Part shown: positions 43,623 to 52,622 of the stretch, piece after piece | Position numbering within the stretch: the first letter of the stretch is position 1 | Layout of the letters: the number at the start of each line of letters is the position of its first letter | Assembly: GCA_003050565.1 (NCBI GenBank) | Contig: PEBW01000004.1 | Coordinates: 118,652 to 182,651, forward strand | From: Brockia lithotrophica | GTDB lineage: Bacteria; Bacillota; Bacilli; Thermicanales; DSM-22653 | Reading direction: 5' to 3' | Length of the DNA stretch: 64,000 bases | Translations under genes and position numbers: made by a program | The notes under the pieces: generated by a model | What the model was told of the DNA's origin: nothing | Database searches by the model: none | What the model saw: the letters and a program-made list of their open reading frames with translations, nothing else

Positions 43623-46412
43623 TCACCGCTCGGTACCCTTCCGCTTCTGCAGGCGGCACACGAAACGGCGGTAAGCACGGCGCACCGCGTGCAGGAAAAG
43701 TGAGGGGATGAGCGCTACGCCGGCGAGAAGGACCATGTCCGTCGTCAAAAGCGGCGCAATGCGAAAGAGACCCGCCGCGTAAGGAACGGCGACGACAAGC
43801 GCCGCAAGGCCCAAAGAGGCGAGAAACGCGAGGAAGAGGAGGGGATTGCGTTCGAAACGTCCATAACCTTCGGACCGGTCGAAGATCATGAAGAGCTGTC
43901 CGGCAGCAAGGGTCCAAAAGGCCGCAGCGCGTGCCGCGGCGAGCCCTTGAGTTTCAAGGTAGCGCAGGAAGACGGCCAGTGCAAGTCCGCCGACGAGGAT
44001 CCCCCCGGCGAGAATGGTAAGGCCGAGGCCACGGGCGAAAAGCCCTTCTTGCGGAGGACGCGGGGGGCGCTCCATGACCTCCGGATCCCGCCCCTCCAAG
44101 CCCAAGGCGAGGGCGGGAAGCCCTTCGGTGAGGAGGTTGATCCACAGGAGCATGAGCGGAGAAAGGGGTATCGCCGTTCCCGCGAGGATCGCCCCGAAGA
44201 CGAGGAACACCTCGGCGACGTTCGCCGTGAGGACGAAGCGGACAAAGGCACGGATGTTTTCGAAGATTGCCCGCCCTTCTTCGACGGCGCGGGCAATCGT
44301 CGCGAAGTTGTCGTCCAAGAGGATGAGGTCTGCCGCTTCCTTGGCCACGTCCGTGCCTCCGCGCCCCATGGCAATCCCCACGTCGGCCGCCCGGATCGCC
44401 GGAGCGTCGTTCACGCCGTCCCCCGTCATCGCCACGACGTGCCCCTCGCGCTTTAGGACCTCCACGATCCGCAACTTGTGTTCGGGACTCACGCGGGCGA
44501 ACACCCGGACGTACGGCAGTCGCTCCGCCAGAGCCTTGTCCGAAAAAGTATAGAGGTCCCGCCCCGACAAAGTCAAGGAACCTTCTTCCCACAAGCCGAC
44601 GTCCTTGGCGATGCGTTCCGCCGTCTCCGGATGGTCCCCCGTCACCATGGCCACGCGGATTCCCGCGCCGCGGACACGGGCGAGCGCCTCCCGCACCTCC
44701 GGACGCGGCGGATCGAGGAGACCGACGAATCCGATAAAGACGAGCCTCCCCTCGAGGTCCTCCCGGGTTCCGCGAAAGCGCGGAAGCCTGCGGTAGGCGA
44801 GGGCGAGCACGCGGTACCCTCCCCGGCTCAGCCTATCTACCTCGGACAGCAAGAAGGAGCGGGTACGTTCCGTGAGCGGGCGAACGTCGGCACCGGAGAG
44901 GACGGAAGCGCAACGCCGAAGGACCGCCTCCGGGGAGCCCTTGACCGTCCACAGGTCTTCTGCAATACTGCGGTAGAGCACCGCCATATAGCGCGTATGG
45001 TGATCAAAGGGGACCTCGTCCACGCGCGCGTAGCGGGAAAAGAGCCCCTCGAGATGGACGCCGAGCTTTCTCGCAAACTCCCAGAGGGCGAGTTCCATGG
45101 GGTCTCCGCGAAAGATCCGCAAATCCGTAGAGGCAAACTCCGTCCCCGAAAAAGATCCCGAGTTGCTCAAGGGTGTCAAAGAAGACCTGCGGGACTCCTC
45201 GGCAGGCGCCCGAAGGGGCGACCACGAGGAACTCGGGGCTCCGCCGCCTTCGAAACGCTCGTGCCGGCGATTGGCGAGGGCGAGGACGGTGAGGGCGATT
45301 CGCACGTCTTCGGGATGCACGGCGATGGGCACGCCGTTCCGAACGAGCAACGCTTCCCCGTCGTCTTCCTCCCGTACGTGGTACACCGCCCCCGAGACGG
45401 CGAGGAGGACGGCGCGCATCCGGTTTTGCGTGAGCGTTCCCGTCTTGTCCGTGGCGATGAACGTCGTGGACCCCAGAGTCTCCACGGCGTGGAGTCGGCG
45501 CACGAGGGCGTTTTCCCGCGCCATGCGGTACACCCCGAGGGTGAGGACGACGGCCACGATCGCCGGAAGTCCTTCGGGAATTGCTGCCACGGCAAGCGTT
45601 ACCCCCGTGAGGAGGAGTTCGGGAAAGGGCGTCCCCGTCTTGCCTCCGAGGAAGAGTACGGCGGCGATGAGCGCCAGAGCACCGGCTACGAACACCTTGC
45701 CCAATTCGTTCATCCGGCGCACGAGCGGCGGCGAATCGGGTTCGGAATCCTTCAAAAGCCGGGCGATTCGCCCCATGGCCGTCGCCTTCCCCGTTGCCAC
45801 GACGATTCCCGTTGCCGACCCGCGCACGAGAAGCGTCCCCATGAAGAGGATGCCGTGTTCGTCGGCGTCTCCACGCTCTACGCGCTTGGCAACCGGGATG
45901 CTTTCCCCCGTGAGCAGGGACTCGTCTACGTGCACCCCCTCCGCTTCCCACAGGCGAAGATCCGCGGGAACTCGTTCCCCCGCTTCCACGGTGACGACGT
46001 CCCCCGGAACCAAAGATTCCGCGGGCACGACGACGAGTTTGCCGTCCCGCAACACTCGACACGAAGGCGCCGCGAGGTCACGCAAAGCCGCGAGCGTCTT
46101 TTCCGTACGGTACCCTTGGAAAAACCCGAGAAACCCGTTCAGGAGCACGACGGCGAGGATCAGGGCTGCGTCTACGTACTCTCCGAGAAGCGCGGAGAGG
46201 AGCGTTGCCCCGAGGAGCACGAGGAGCATGAAGTCCTTGAATTGCTCGAGAAACGCAAACCACCACGAACGACGTCGACCGTCCTCAAGGGTGTTCGTCC
46301 CGTAGTGCGCACGGCGCGCTTCTGCCTCTCGTGACGACAGACCGACGCGCGGGTCGACGCGAAGCTCGCGGAGGAGATTCTCCAAGGGCATATGGGAAGG
46401 CGGAGCGTGCAT
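43623..46412 (-). CDS. P-type Ca2+-transporting ATPase (YloB-like)
   Basis: A 929-residue P2A-type ATPase, probably exporting Ca2+. Seen: TGES at about 168-171, the ion-site IPEGLPAIVAVVLTLGVYRM in M4, the phosphorylated Asp in ATDKTGTLTQ (about 322), KGSPEAV, MVTGDHPETA and the hinge GDGVNDAPAI. In M6 the sequence is NLLTEGLPALALGLE, with Glu where SERCA-type pumps have Asp (N-x-x-T-D), a possible change in ion coordination. A low-complexity insert of about 40 residues follows the phosphorylation domain. The ATG at 46412 has AAGGAGG ten bases upstream. It is divergent from rqcH, as yloB and yloA are in Bacillus. Confidence 0.92.
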   Translation of the reverse strand: MHAPPSHMPLENLLRELRVDPRVGLSSREAEARRAHYGTNTLEDGRRRSWWFAFLEQFKDFMLLVLLGATLLSALLGEYVDAALILAVVLLNGFLGFFQGYRTEKTLAALRDLAAPSCRVLRDGKLVVVPAESLVPGDVVTVEAGERVPADLRLWEAEGVHVDESLLTGESIPVAKRVERGDADEHGILFMGTLLVRGSATGIVVATGKATAMGRIARLLKDSEPDSPPLVRRMNELGKVFVAGALALIAAVLFLGGKTGTPFPELLLTGVTLAVAAIPEGLPAIVAVVLTLGVYRMARENALVRRLHAVETLGSTTFIATDKTGTLTQNRMRAVLLAVSGAVYHVREEDDGEALLVRNGVPIAVHPEDVRIALTVLALANRRHERFEGGGAPSSSWSPLRAPAEESRRSSLTPLSNSGSFSGTEFASTDLRIFRGDPMELALWEFARKLGVHLEGLFSRYARVDEVPFDHHTRYMAVLYRSIAEDLWTVKGSPEAVLRRCASVLSGADVRPLTERTRSFLLSEVDRLSRGGYRVLALAYRRLPRFRGTREDLEGRLVFIGFVGLLDPPRPEVREALARVRGAGIRVAMVTGDHPETAERIAKDVGLWEEGSLTLSGRDLYTFSDKALAERLPYVRVFARVSPEHKLRIVEVLKREGHVVAMTGDGVNDAPAIRAADVGIAMGRGGTDVAKEAADLILLDDNFATIARAVEEGRAIFENIRAFVRFVLTANVAEVFLVFGAILAGTAIPLSPLMLLWINLLTEGLPALALGLEGRDPEVMERPPRPPQEGLFARGLGLTILAGGILVGGLALAVFLRYLETQGLAAARAAAFWTLAAGQLFMIFDRSEGYGRFERNPLLFLAFLASLGLAALVVAVPYAAGLFRIAPLLTTDMVLLAGVALIPSLFLHAVRRAYRRFVCRLQKRKGTER

Positions 46413-46615
46413 CCTCTGCCGTCCTCCTTCGATCGATGCAACTCCTCGTATCCCTCCCACGTGTATGCGGAGCACGTCCCCAGCATGAACCCCGTCCGCT
46501 TGCCCGAAGTAGGTTCTCCCGAGGAGGCGGGGAGGGACGGGCGAATCGGAAGTTCGTGCGCAGCCCCTCGCCTCGGACCGAAATACGCAAAGGAAGAGGT
46601 GCGCCACGGAGCGCC

Positions 46616-48625
46616 ATGCTCGACGGTCTCGGAATTGCCCGACTTTTGTCCGAGCTCACCCCTCACCTCGGCCGCAAAATCTACCGCGTAGAGTTCGCAG
46701 ATCCCCGGACGTTCCTCGTCGTCCACGCGGGGGGGAGCCTCGTCTTCTTCCTCGATCCGCAAACCCCCCTCTTTTTCGCCATGGCTCCCGAAGAAGAACT
46801 CGGCAAAGAACTTCTCCGCAGGGCGCAGGCGGTACGCAAGGAAATTCCTCAAACCTCCGCCCGACTCCTCCCCTGGCGCCGTGCCCTCGAAGGCGGGATC
46901 CTCGCGCGGGCGGAGCAACTCGCCCGCGATCGCGTCTTCGCCCTCGGCGTAGAGGTACGAAGCCAAACGGGGGAACGTCAGCTCCTCCGTCTCGTCGCCG
47001 AACTCGTGCCGCGCTACGCCAACCTCCTCCTCGTCGACGCAAAGGGAGGCATCCTCGCCGTCTTTCGTCCCGTGGAAGCGGGCATGTCCCGATACCGGCG
47101 CCTCGTGCCCGGCGGGCGTTACACCCCCCCTCCCCCCTTGTCTCTCCCCGACCTTCTACACCTCACCCCCGCGGAGCTTGCGGCGCGCGTACGGGCAAGC
47201 CGAAGCGCCGAAGACCTTCGCAAGGTCGGGGCGGGGATCGGCCGCGACACGGCCTGTGCTCTCTGGAGCCACCTCGCAGCCGCACTCCGGGGCCCCGACG
47301 TCGACGAAGTCGTGTTAGGCGAACGGGCCTACCGCCTCCTCCACGACGCCGTCGCGGGTAAAACTCCCGCGGCTTTCGCCGCACCCGAAGCCGGCGGTAG
47401 ACCGTATCTCTCCCCCCTCTGTCCGCCTTCCTCCGAAGGGCCTTCTTTTCCTCCCCTTCCTGCCGAGGACGAAAATGCGCGCGGAGAAAAACACCCCGCA
47501 GAGGTCGAACCCCTTGCCTGCCTCCCCCCGGCCACGTCCTTCGGGTGTGCCGAGACACCCACAATGCACGAGGCCGTGCGCCGGACCTTTCTCTACCTCC
47601 AAAAAAGCCGCTCCGACGAACGCCGGGCGCGCCTCTTGCGCCGCCTCGAAGAGCGTGAGGAGTTCCTCGCGTTACAAAGGCGAGAACTCGAACGCGCCGT
47701 CCGCGAAGGGGAGGAAGCGGAACACGAGCGCGAAGCAGGAGAGCTCCTCCTCGCGTACGCAATGCACGTTCCGTCGGGCGCCGCCTCCGTCCTCCTCCCC
47801 CCTCCCGGGGAAAGCGGAGAACCCCGCGAAATTCTGCTCGATCCGGCCCTCGACGCGGCGGAGAACGCCGCCCGCTACTTCGCGCGCTACCGGAAGAAAA
47901 AGAACGCCGCCCGCCATGCCGCCCAGAGAATCGAAGAAGTACGCGCAGAAGAGGAATACCTCGCAAGCCTTCGCTTCGCGCTCCTTACGGGGAACGGGAG
48001 AGACCTAGACGAAGTGGAGGAGGAAATGCGCGCCCAGGGGCTTCTGGGCAGGCGCGCCTCCCGTCCGCCGGGGGCGGAGGGGACCCGGCAGATCGCCGAA
48101 GGGGCGGCTGGCCGAACCCAAGGCACAAGGCCGAAGACCGCGAGAAAAGACGGAAACCGGAAGCCCGAACCCCTTCCCCAACCGCTACGCTTGCGCTCCT
48201 CCGCGGGAACGGAAATTTGGGTAGGACGAAACAACGCACAAAACGACGCCCTCACCTTTCGCCTCGCCGACCGCCGTGACGTCTGGCTGCACGCCCGCGG
48301 AATTCCCGGCGCCCACGTCGTCGTCCGCTCTCCCAACCCCGACCCCGCGACCCTGGAAGAAGCCGCCATGCTTGCCGCGTACTTTAGCACGGGGCGCGAC
48401 TCCGGAAGCGTCGCCGTGGACGTCACCGACGTGCGTTCCGTGCGCAAGCCGCGTGGCGCCCGGCCCGGGTTTGTCACGTACCGCAACGAAAGAACGCTCC
48501 ACGTCACTGTGGACGTGGAGCGCGTGTGGCGCCTCTTAGAGCACGCCGCCGGCGAAAGCGCCCTTTCTCGCACTCCCCCTGGATCGGAAAAGGACGTCCC
48601 CTCCCGCGAGAAATCCGAGGGTTGA
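46616..48625 (+). CDS. rqcH: NFACT-family ribosome quality control factor RqcH
   Basis: A 669-residue protein of the NFACT (YloA/FbpA) family; in Bacillus RqcH adds alanine tails to stalled nascent chains on 50S subunits. Seen: the N-terminal DGLGIARLLSELTPHLGRKI, helix-hairpin-helix and coiled-coil segments rich in Glu/Arg (about 345-465), and the NFACT-R domain WVGRNNAQNDALTFRLADRR followed by DVWLHARGIPGAHVVVR. A Pro/Gly/Ser-rich linker at about 280-315 looks disordered. The ATG at 46616 has GGAG close upstream. It is divergent from the Ca-ATPase gene and ends without a clear terminator. Confidence 0.92.
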   Translation: MLDGLGIARLLSELTPHLGRKIYRVEFADPRTFLVVHAGGSLVFFLDPQTPLFFAMAPEEELGKELLRRAQAVRKEIPQTSARLLPWRRALEGGILARAEQLARDRVFALGVEVRSQTGERQLLRLVAELVPRYANLLLVDAKGGILAVFRPVEAGMSRYRRLVPGGRYTPPPPLSLPDLLHLTPAELAARVRASRSAEDLRKVGAGIGRDTACALWSHLAAALRGPDVDEVVLGERAYRLLHDAVAGKTPAAFAAPEAGGRPYLSPLCPPSSEGPSFPPLPAEDENARGEKHPAEVEPLACLPPATSFGCAETPTMHEAVRRTFLYLQKSRSDERRARLLRRLEEREEFLALQRRELERAVREGEEAEHEREAGELLLAYAMHVPSGAASVLLPPPGESGEPREILLDPALDAAENAARYFARYRKKKNAARHAAQRIEEVRAEEEYLASLRFALLTGNGRDLDEVEEEMRAQGLLGRRASRPPGAEGTRQIAEGAAGRTQGTRPKTARKDGNRKPEPLPQPLRLRSSAGTEIWVGRNNAQNDALTFRLADRRDVWLHARGIPGAHVVVRSPNPDPATLEEAAMLAAYFSTGRDSGSVAVDVTDVRSVRKPRGARPGFVTYRNERTLHVTVDVERVWRLLEHAAGESALSRTPPGSEKDVPSREKSEG

Positions 48626-48753
48626 TATTTCCCGGGCAAGCGCAGGATTCGCAATCTTTCCCCTTACTTCCCTCCCGCCTTTTTTTCTTCCGACAATCGT
48701 CGAAAAAGGAAACGTAAGCCCGACGCCGAAACCGAGCCGCGCCGGGGTACACG

Positions 48754-49992
48754 TCAAACCTCGAAGGCCCAGAGACCTCGGCGGAGGAGCGGTTCCCGCG
48801 TTCCGTCGGGAAGGATTCCGTCGACGTCGAGCGTGGGGCTCCCGATCATGAAGTCCTCGTGGATGAGGCTTCGGTTGGCGCCTCGCGCACGGAGCTCGTC
48901 TTCGGAAAGGTCCGGCCCTCCTTGGAGGGTCGTCGGGTAAGCCTGGCCGAGGGCGAGATGGCAGGAGGCGTTTTCGTCGTACAACGTGTTGTAGAAGAGG
49001 AGCCCACTCTGGGCCACGGGAGAGTCCACGGGCACGAGGGCCACTTCGCCCAAGTGCCGCGCCCCCTCGTCGGTATCCAAAAGGTGGCGTAAGGTCTCTT
49101 CCCCGCGCTCTGCCGTAAAGCGGACGACGCGCCCTCCCTCAAACCACAGGGTGAAGCCGTCCACGAGCGTCCCGTGAACGTTTAGCGGCTTCGTGTTCCG
49201 CACGTACCCCTCTACCTCGAGCCGATGCGGCATCGTGTACACTTCTTCCGTGGGGATATTCGGCTGAAAGGGGATTCCCCCGTGGTCCGTCGCCCCGCCG
49301 CCGTGCCAGATGTGACCTTCGGGAAGGCCTACGAGGAGGTCGGTCCCCTCGCCGCGGAAGTGAAGCTTGCGGTAGCGCTTCGCGTTCAGGTAGGCAACCC
49401 GCCGTTCGAGGTTGCGGCGGTGGACGTCCCAGTTTTCCAGCGGATCTCCGGGTCGAACGCGAGAGATCCCGAGGACAGCGTCCCAGAGCACCTCGACGGC
49501 CTCTCCTTCCGAAAGATCGGGGAAGACCTTCCTCGCCCAGGCGGGCGTCGGGACGGAAATGAGCGACCACCGCGCCCGATCGCTCATCGTGTACGCGTAA
49601 TAGCCGCGGAAGGCTTCGCGCCGCGCCTTGTCTCCTCGGGCGACGCGGGGGGCGGGGATGTCCGCGAGGAGGTCCGGGTCCGGGGCGTAAATCGAGAGAA
49701 AGGCCGCGCCCTCGCGCGCCATCTGGGCGTAGCCCTCCCCCACCCACCGGGGAAAGTAGTCCAGCGCCTCGTCGTCGGCGAGAAGGTAGCGAAGACGCGT
49801 CACGCGGTCGTCGCCGTAGTTCACGAGCACGTACCGGGCACCGGAGCGGTATGCCTCTTCTACGAGGTACGAAACGAAGTCCCGCGCCTCCACCGGGGCA
49901 TTGAGCACGAGGACTTGCCCGGACTGAAGGTTCACTCCTTTGCGCACCGCGAGGCGTGCGTAGGCCCGCAGCAGTTCTTCGTTAGGTGCCAC
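48754..49992 (-). CDS. M29 family aminopeptidase (AmpS-like)
   Basis: A 412-residue metallo-aminopeptidase of family M29 (aminopeptidase T/AmpS), which removes N-terminal residues using two metal ions. Seen: VAPNEELLRAYARLAVRKGV at the start, GEGTDLLVGLPEGHIWHGGG, the metal-site Glu region IPTEEVYTMPH and LIHEDFMIGSPTLDVDG near the C-terminus. The GTG at 49992 has AAAGGAG eight bases upstream. It overlaps the Toprim gene by 11 bp, and the two form a unit. Enzymes of this family are typical of thermophilic Firmicutes and Thermus. Confidence 0.92.
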   Translation of the reverse strand: MAPNEELLRAYARLAVRKGVNLQSGQVLVLNAPVEARDFVSYLVEEAYRSGARYVLVNYGDDRVTRLRYLLADDEALDYFPRWVGEGYAQMAREGAAFLSIYAPDPDLLADIPAPRVARGDKARREAFRGYYAYTMSDRARWSLISVPTPAWARKVFPDLSEGEAVEVLWDAVLGISRVRPGDPLENWDVHRRNLERRVAYLNAKRYRKLHFRGEGTDLLVGLPEGHIWHGGGATDHGGIPFQPNIPTEEVYTMPHRLEVEGYVRNTKPLNVHGTLVDGFTLWFEGGRVVRFTAERGEETLRHLLDTDEGARHLGEVALVPVDSPVAQSGLLFYNTLYDENASCHLALGQAYPTTLQGGPDLSEDELRARGANRSLIHEDFMIGSPTLDVDGILPDGTREPLLRRGLWAFEV

Positions 49993-50419
49993 GTCCTTCG
50001 CTCCTTTCTTCTTCGTCGAGATTTCGATTACGGCTCCTTCTCCTCCGCCTTCCCCGTTCCTTCCCGTTGACCTCCCGTTCCCAGGCCAGGAGCCACTCCT
50101 CGCGCACGGCGAAGTGTGCCTCGTCGAGCACGCGGGCGAGGTATGCGAGGGGGGTATGGGCGATTTCGCGGTAGATTTTGCGCGTGTACAGGTGCTTGGC
50201 CCGCGGAAACCACCGTCCGAGGAGACGGCGAAGGCGGTTGCCCGGTTCGTCGGCGTCGACAAAAATATACACGTCTTCTCGCTCGTACGGAAGGAGACGC
50301 CGAAGAAGCTCCTCTTCCCCTAGGGTGCCGTGCGTGAGGAGAAAGGTCACCGGCTCCGCAAGGACTTCCTCGAGCCGCCGCTGATCCGTCTTTCCTTCGA
50401 CGATGATCACCTTCTGCAT
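49982..50419 (-). CDS. Small Toprim-domain protein (YusF-like)
   Basis: A 145-residue protein consisting of one Toprim domain: the Glu of VIIVEGKTDQRRL near residues 4-16 and the Asp pair in IFVDADEPGNR, followed by a basic C-terminus with an Arg-run. It resembles RNase M5-like nucleases and the uncharacterised YusF. It is likely a metal-dependent nuclease acting on RNA, but this is inferred from the fold. The ATG at 50419 follows GGGGGGTG. It is divergent from thpR with about 104 bp between starts, so the two may share a control region. Confidence 0.8.
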   Translation of the reverse strand: MQKVIIVEGKTDQRRLEEVLAEPVTFLLTHGTLGEEELLRRLLPYEREDVYIFVDADEPGNRLRRLLGRWFPRAKHLYTRKIYREIAHTPLAYLARVLDEAHFAVREEWLLAWEREVNGKERGRRRRRSRNRNLDEEERSEGRGT

Positions 50420-50523
50420 GCGGCACACCCCCCGGACGCCTCCGGTATCTCTGGTTCGCCCCACGTCCCGAGCGTAGACCCAACCTCCGGCGTCCCCGCC
50501 TGCAGAGAAGGAGGAACCGATCC

Positions 50524-51159
50524 GTGACTCTTTCGGAAAGCTCCCGTTCAAAGCCCGAAAGCGAGCGCATGTTCGTCGCCGTACCCGTCCCGGCGCCCGT
50601 GCGCTTGCACCTTGCCGCCCGAACGGACCACCTCCTCCGAACCTTCCCCTTCCAGACGGCCGTTCATCCTCAAGATTACCACATTACGCTCCTCTTCCTG
50701 GGGGACATCCCGACCGGGAAACTTGCCGAACTCCGAACGGAACTCCGCGAGGCCGTACGTCCCCTCTCTTCCTTCCGCCTCTCCCTCGGACCGCTCGGTA
50801 CCTTTGGACCGGAGGCGCATCCCTCCGTCCTCTACGTACGGATTGCGGGAGAAGCGGAAAAACTCGCCGACCTCGCCCACCGCGTGCGTGCGGCCGCAGC
50901 GCGCGTTGGCTTCTCGGGGGACACGAAGCCCTTTGTCGCCCACCTCACCCTTGCCCGCCGCTACCGCGGTGCGAAACCCTACTCCCCCGCGCGTGCCGCG
51001 AAGATCTGGGACGCGGCGGACGACGGTGCGGTCGCGAGCTTTGCCGTGGACGAGGTGATCCTCTTCGCCTCGCACCTTAGGCGCCGCCCGATGTACGAAC
51101 CGCGAGCTGCATTTCCCCTCGAAGGCAAGGTCGCGCCCGAAACGGACTCTCACCCGTAA
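50524..51159 (+). CDS. thpR: RNA 2',3'-cyclic phosphodiesterase
   Basis: A 211-residue 2H phosphoesterase (LigT/ThpR) hydrolysing 2',3'-cyclic phosphates at RNA ends. The two catalytic HxTx motifs are DYHITLLFLG and AHLTLARR. The GTG at 50524 has GGAGG nine bases upstream; alternatively translation could begin at the Met of SERMFVAV, which is the common family start. It is divergent from the Toprim gene, placing two RNA-end enzymes back to back. Confidence 0.92.
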   Translation: MTLSESSRSKPESERMFVAVPVPAPVRLHLAARTDHLLRTFPFQTAVHPQDYHITLLFLGDIPTGKLAELRTELREAVRPLSSFRLSLGPLGTFGPEAHPSVLYVRIAGEAEKLADLAHRVRAAAARVGFSGDTKPFVAHLTLARRYRGAKPYSPARAAKIWDAADDGAVASFAVDEVILFASHLRRRPMYEPRAAFPLEGKVAPETDSHP

Positions 51160-51270
51160 AAAACTCCCTGTGCAAGCGACATCTCGGGCTTCCTCGACGA
51201 ACGCGACGCGAGCACGGGCCGGAGTTCGCCCGATGCCGAAAGCGTCCTACCGCAGCGATGTCCCTCCCGT

Positions 51271-52443
51271 TCAGGAACGTGGTGAAGCCGGCGTCCCTTC
51301 TTCCGAGGCGCTACGCCGCACGAATAGGTACAGTACGGCGAGTCCCGCGAGCGAGTACAGAACGCCGGCGAAAAACGGCGCCCGCGGCTCCCACGTGTAC
51401 AAGTAGCCTCCGACTACCGGGCCGAGGACGCGGCCGAGACTATCCATCGCCGTATTGGCACCGCTTGTCGCTCCCTGCGCTACGCGCGTGACTCGCGTGA
51501 GGAGGGAGAGGACGATCGGGCGAACGAGCGAATTGCCCAGCGCAAAGATAGAGACGAAGAGGATCGCGGAAAAGAGGTTCCTCGTAAACACGATCAGGTA
51601 AAACCCAAGAGCGCTCACGAGCAGTCCCAGGGCGATCGCCCGCGCTTCTTGACCTTCCCGGACCCTGGAGACGAGGGCGCCCTGGGTAAAGGCTGTCACG
51701 AGCCCGACAAAGGTAAAGAGGATGCCCAACTCGTAACGCGTCGCCCCAAAAGTGCGCATCGCATAAAAGGCGACGGTGCTCTCGAGTCCGGCGAGGGAAA
51801 AGGTGACGAGGAACGTGAGGACAAGGAGGTACCCCGTTCGGCCGCGCAAGAGGCGGAAGGCCGCGTCCAGGCCCGTAGCCATGTGCCCGCCCTGTCGGGG
51901 GGCGACGACGGGAAGCCGCGCAAAGACGAGGAGTGCCGCAAACCAGGAAAGCACCGCTGCGGCGTAAAACGGAAGCGAAGCCTGGCTCTGGCCGAGAATC
52001 CCCCCGATCGCGGGACCGAGCACGAACCCGAGCCCGATGGACATCCCGGCAATCCCCATAGCCCGCGTGCGCGCGGTGTCTTCCGTGGCATCGGCGAGGT
52101 AGGCCATGCTCGAGGCGATCGCCGCTCCCGAGAAGAGGCCGCCCAGGATGCGAGAAACGTACATCCAGACGAGGTCGTGGACGAACATCCCGAAAAGCCA
52201 AAAGCTGAGACCAAAACCCAAAAGGCCGATGAAGATCACGCGGTTTCGGCCCCAGCGGTCGGAGAGGGCCCCCCATACCGGCGCCATGAGAAAGGAAACG
52301 AGGGAGTAAATCCCGAGGAGGTACCCGAGGTGGTACGGGGCAGCACCGGCCTCCTCGACGAGCGAGGGCAACACGGGAATTACCATCCCGAAACCGGAAA
52401 AGGCGAGAAAGAGGACGAACCCGATCAAACCTACGGCCGGCAC
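51271..52443 (-). CDS. MFS transporter (multidrug efflux type)
   Basis: A 390-residue major facilitator with about 12 transmembrane segments. Seen: the motif A loop GALSDRWGRNRVIF between helices 2 and 3, and motif C in helix 5 (GLGFVLGPAIGGILG), which marks antiporters such as TetA or Blt. The GTG at 52443 has AAAGGGG nine bases upstream; the TTG at 52452 is too close to that box. Substrate unknown; drug/H+ antiport is inferred from motif C. It stands alone on the minus strand after thpR in the convergent sense. Confidence 0.88.
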   Translation of the reverse strand: MPAVGLIGFVLFLAFSGFGMVIPVLPSLVEEAGAAPYHLGYLLGIYSLVSFLMAPVWGALSDRWGRNRVIFIGLLGFGLSFWLFGMFVHDLVWMYVSRILGGLFSGAAIASSMAYLADATEDTARTRAMGIAGMSIGLGFVLGPAIGGILGQSQASLPFYAAAVLSWFAALLVFARLPVVAPRQGGHMATGLDAAFRLLRGRTGYLLVLTFLVTFSLAGLESTVAFYAMRTFGATRYELGILFTFVGLVTAFTQGALVSRVREGQEARAIALGLLVSALGFYLIVFTRNLFSAILFVSIFALGNSLVRPIVLSLLTRVTRVAQGATSGANTAMDSLGRVLGPVVGGYLYTWEPRAPFFAGVLYSLAGLAVLYLFVRRSASEEGTPASPRS

Positions 52444-52622
52444 GTCTCTCAACCCCTTTCTGGTATGGGGCTACAAGAATCCAAAGCTAGCCCGTACGAC
52501 TTCTCCCCGCATGCGACGTGCACGGCCAGGCGATGCGCACGGGTACCTTTGCACATGCCCCAGAAGACCTACGTCGTTCCGCGTGTCCCCAACGGGCAAG
52601 ACGAGGGCTACGGCCGCGCTCC

